Assembly: GCA_903893335.1 (NCBI GenBank)
Contig: CAITLX010000219.1
Span: forward strand, 1 to 7,436
DNA: 7,436 nt
Reading direction: 5' to 3'
Source: an uncultured delta proteobacterium
GTDB lineage: Bacteria > Myxococcota_A > Polyangia > Polyangiales > Polyangiaceae
Of this stretch, positions 5,849 through 7,436 are shown one piece after another. The notes below the pieces were generated by a model. The model had not been told where the DNA came from. It searched no databases and was given only the letters and a program-made list of their open reading frames with translations. Position numbers and translations under genes: made by a program. Numbering within the stretch: the stretch's first letter is position 1; each line of letters begins with the position of its first letter.

Positions 5849-7436
5849 GCACCTCGATGCAGAAGCGTCGCGCGGTCACCTTCGCGCTCGTCACGCTGGG
5901 CGTCGTCGCGGTCGGCCTCGCGACGTCGCGCGCGCGCCGGAGCACGGCGAGCGGCGCGCTCCCGACGACGGTCGGCGATCTGCGCACGATGCACGCGGAG
6001 GTCACGCAGCGCGGCAAGGAGGTGCGCGGCAGCGCGCGGCTCGCGCCGGGAGACGACGTCACGACCGGCGCCGCCGGTCGGGCGCGCGTGCGGCTCGACG
6101 ACGGAACGCAGATCGTCGTCGACGGCGACACCGAGCTGCACCTGGAGGGCAGCCGGCTGAGGCTCGCGAAGGGGCGCCTCTTCGTGCAGGGCAGCTCGAG
6201 CGCGCGCACCGTGGTGGCGTTCGGCGACGCGAGCACGACGGTCGTGTCGAGCTCGGCGGCGTTCGAGGCGAAGGGGAGCGCGAAGGTGTACTGCGCGCGC
6301 GGCGAGCTCGTGCTCGCGGCGGGGGGCAAGACGGCGCGCGTCGCGAGCGGCGAGACCGCCACCCTCGCGCCCGGCGGGCCGAAGGTCGCGCCCGAGGCCG
6401 CGTTCGACGACTGGACGGGCGGCCTCGCGACGCCCTGGTCGGGCGAGCGTGGCCCGAAGAGCGCCATCCCCGAGGTGTGGGCCGGGCCGGGCGGACCGGA
6501 CCCGGGCGCGCCGCTCGTCGTGCGCGCCGCCAAGGTCGACGTCGCGCTCGAGGGCGAGGTCGCGGTCACGCGGATGCGCACGACCTACTTCAACGGCTCC
6601 GATCGCGCCGCGCAGGCCGACGTGCGCATGGCGCTGCCCGCGGGCGCGATCGTCGCGCGCGTCGCGAGCCTCTTCGAGGGCGCCGCCGAGCCGCTCGACG
6701 CGACGGTGGGGCCCACGGCGCGCAAGCCGGGGCAAGAGGACGTCGCGAGGCTCGAGTGGGCGGGCGGCGGCTGGCTGCGCGGCACGCTCGTCGGCGTCCC
6801 GGGCGGAAGATCGGTCGATCTCCTCGTCGACTACGTCGAGTGGCTGCCCCAGCAGGACGGCCACGCGACCTACCGCTTCCCGATGGCGAGCGACTCGGAG
6901 GCTCCGATGGTCGGCGGGCTCTCGGTGCGCGTGGCGCCGAAGGGGGCCGCGCGCATCGTGTCGGCGAGCTCGGACGCGGTCCTGCGCGACGGGGCGATCG
7001 AGCTGCGCCGCGCGGACGTGCGCCCGACGGGCGATCTCGTGGTCGAGCTCGCGCCCGACGCCGTCGCGCGCGGCGCGGCGCGGGCGTACGTCGAGAGCGG
7101 CGCCGGCGCCGCCGACGATCCGTACGTCCTGGTGCGGACCGAGGTGCCTGAGGTCAGCGACTCGGGTGTGACGTTCGCGGTGGTCGTCGATACGTCGATG
7201 AGCATGGGCGCCTCGCTGCTCGAGACCGAGCGCGCCGTCGTCGACGCGCTGCTCGAGGCGCTCGGGCCGAAGGACGCCGTCGTCGTCGTCGCCGCCGACC
7301 AGAGCGCGCGCGTCGTCGGTCCCGACAAGGCGACCGGCGTCACGCCCGAGGTGCGCGCGGCGATCCGCAAGGGGCTCGCCGACGTCCGCGCGGGGGGAGC
7401 GTCGAACCTCGGCGCCGGGCTCGAGCGCGCGGCCGA
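5845..7436 (+). CDS. FecR-VIT-VWA protein, paralogue of the upstream lipoprotein (3' truncated)
   Basis: The frame is open from ATG 5845 to the window edge with no stop, giving 530 complete residues of an unfinished protein. Residues 7-9 are basic (KRR) and 11-27 are hydrophobic (VTFALVTLGVVAVGLAT). There is no lipobox, so this is either a membrane anchor or a conventional signal peptide; the Arg residues just after it favour an anchor. A FecR-like domain spans about 42-182 and closes with DDWTGGLAT at 188-196, the same motif at the same residue numbers as in the upstream protein. A VIT-like domain follows (about 224-335, ending DYVEWLPQQ), then the start of a VWA domain (from about 441) with an intact metal motif DTSMS at 449-453 and GGASNLG at 517-523, where Ser replaces the usual Thr. 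Homology to the preceding gene and the ATGA overlap indicate a tandem duplication acting in one unit. What lies beyond the VWA start is unknown. Cys150 is the only cysteine in the visible part. Confidence 0.88.
   Translation, partial: MSTSMQKRRAVTFALVTLGVVAVGLATSRARRSTASGALPTTVGDLRTMHAEVTQRGKEVRGSARLAPGDDVTTGAAGRARVRLDDGTQIVVDGDTELHLEGSRLRLAKGRLFVQGSSSARTVVAFGDASTTVVSSSAAFEAKGSAKVYCARGELVLAAGGKTARVASGETATLAPGGPKVAPEAAFDDWTGGLATPWSGERGPKSAIPEVWAGPGGPDPGAPLVVRAAKVDVALEGEVAVTRMRTTYFNGSDRAAQADVRMALPAGAIVARVASLFEGAAEPLDATVGPTARKPGQEDVARLEWAGGGWLRGTLVGVPGGRSVDLLVDYVEWLPQQDGHATYRFPMASDSEAPMVGGLSVRVAPKGAARIVSASSDAVLRDGAIELRRADVRPTGDLVVELAPDAVARGAARAYVESGAGAADDPYVLVRTEVPEVSDSGVTFAVVVDTSMSMGASLLETERAVVDALLEALGPKDAVVVVAADQSARVVGPDKATGVTPEVRAAIRKGLADVRAGGASNLGAGLERAA

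Noticed and set aside
5038..6864. 608-codon minus-strand open frame spanning the end of one VIT-VWA gene and the start of the next
   Set aside because: It is an Arg/Ala-rich shadow with no domain signal, and it crosses the boundary of two well-supported plus-strand genes.
6449..7171. Plus-strand open frames at 6449-7171 and 6477-7151
   Set aside because: Both are Arg/Ala/Ser-rich shadows of the second FecR-VIT-VWA gene, which is open to the window edge in its own frame.

Overview
The window comes from a very GC-rich bacterium. Third codon positions are almost all G or C, long antisense frames stay open by chance, and the largest gene carries an AgmX/PglI C-terminal-type domain, a family characteristic of Myxococcota. 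Myxococcota, probably the Polyangia side, is the best guess. This rests on domain content and composition, not on a marker gene.

Layout: (1) 1-237 (+) is the 3' end of a gene whose product ends in a Lys/Ala-rich tract and a winged-helix-like module, probably a DNA-binding protein. (2) A 42-bp convergent junction contains a compact hairpin and a perfect 10-bp inverted repeat whose arms include both stop codons. (3) 280-888 (-) encodes a small alpha/beta-hydrolase of the lipase/esterase type with a GMSLG elbow. (4) 889-1177 is a 289-bp divergent spacer with weak dyads and no convincing promoter. (5) 1178-5848 (+) encodes a 1556-residue lipoprotein with the order FecR-like, VIT, VWA, Gly/Ala/Ser-rich linker, AgmX/PglI C-terminal-type domain, TPR region, terminal beta-rich domain. 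(6) 5845-7436 (+, open at the right edge) overlaps it by ATGA and encodes a paralogue of its first half: FecR-like, VIT-like, VWA.

The last two genes form a translationally coupled pair and are the heart of the window. They look like a tandem duplication that diverged. The first product has a lipobox (LVAC), a changed VWA metal site (DTSAA) and a long C-terminal extension. The second has an N-terminal hydrophobic anchor or signal, a reduced VIT domain and an intact DTSMS metal site. I infer an envelope-associated assembly in which the two are partners. No substrate or pathway can be read from sequence alone. I found no mobile element, CRISPR array, tRNA or rRNA.
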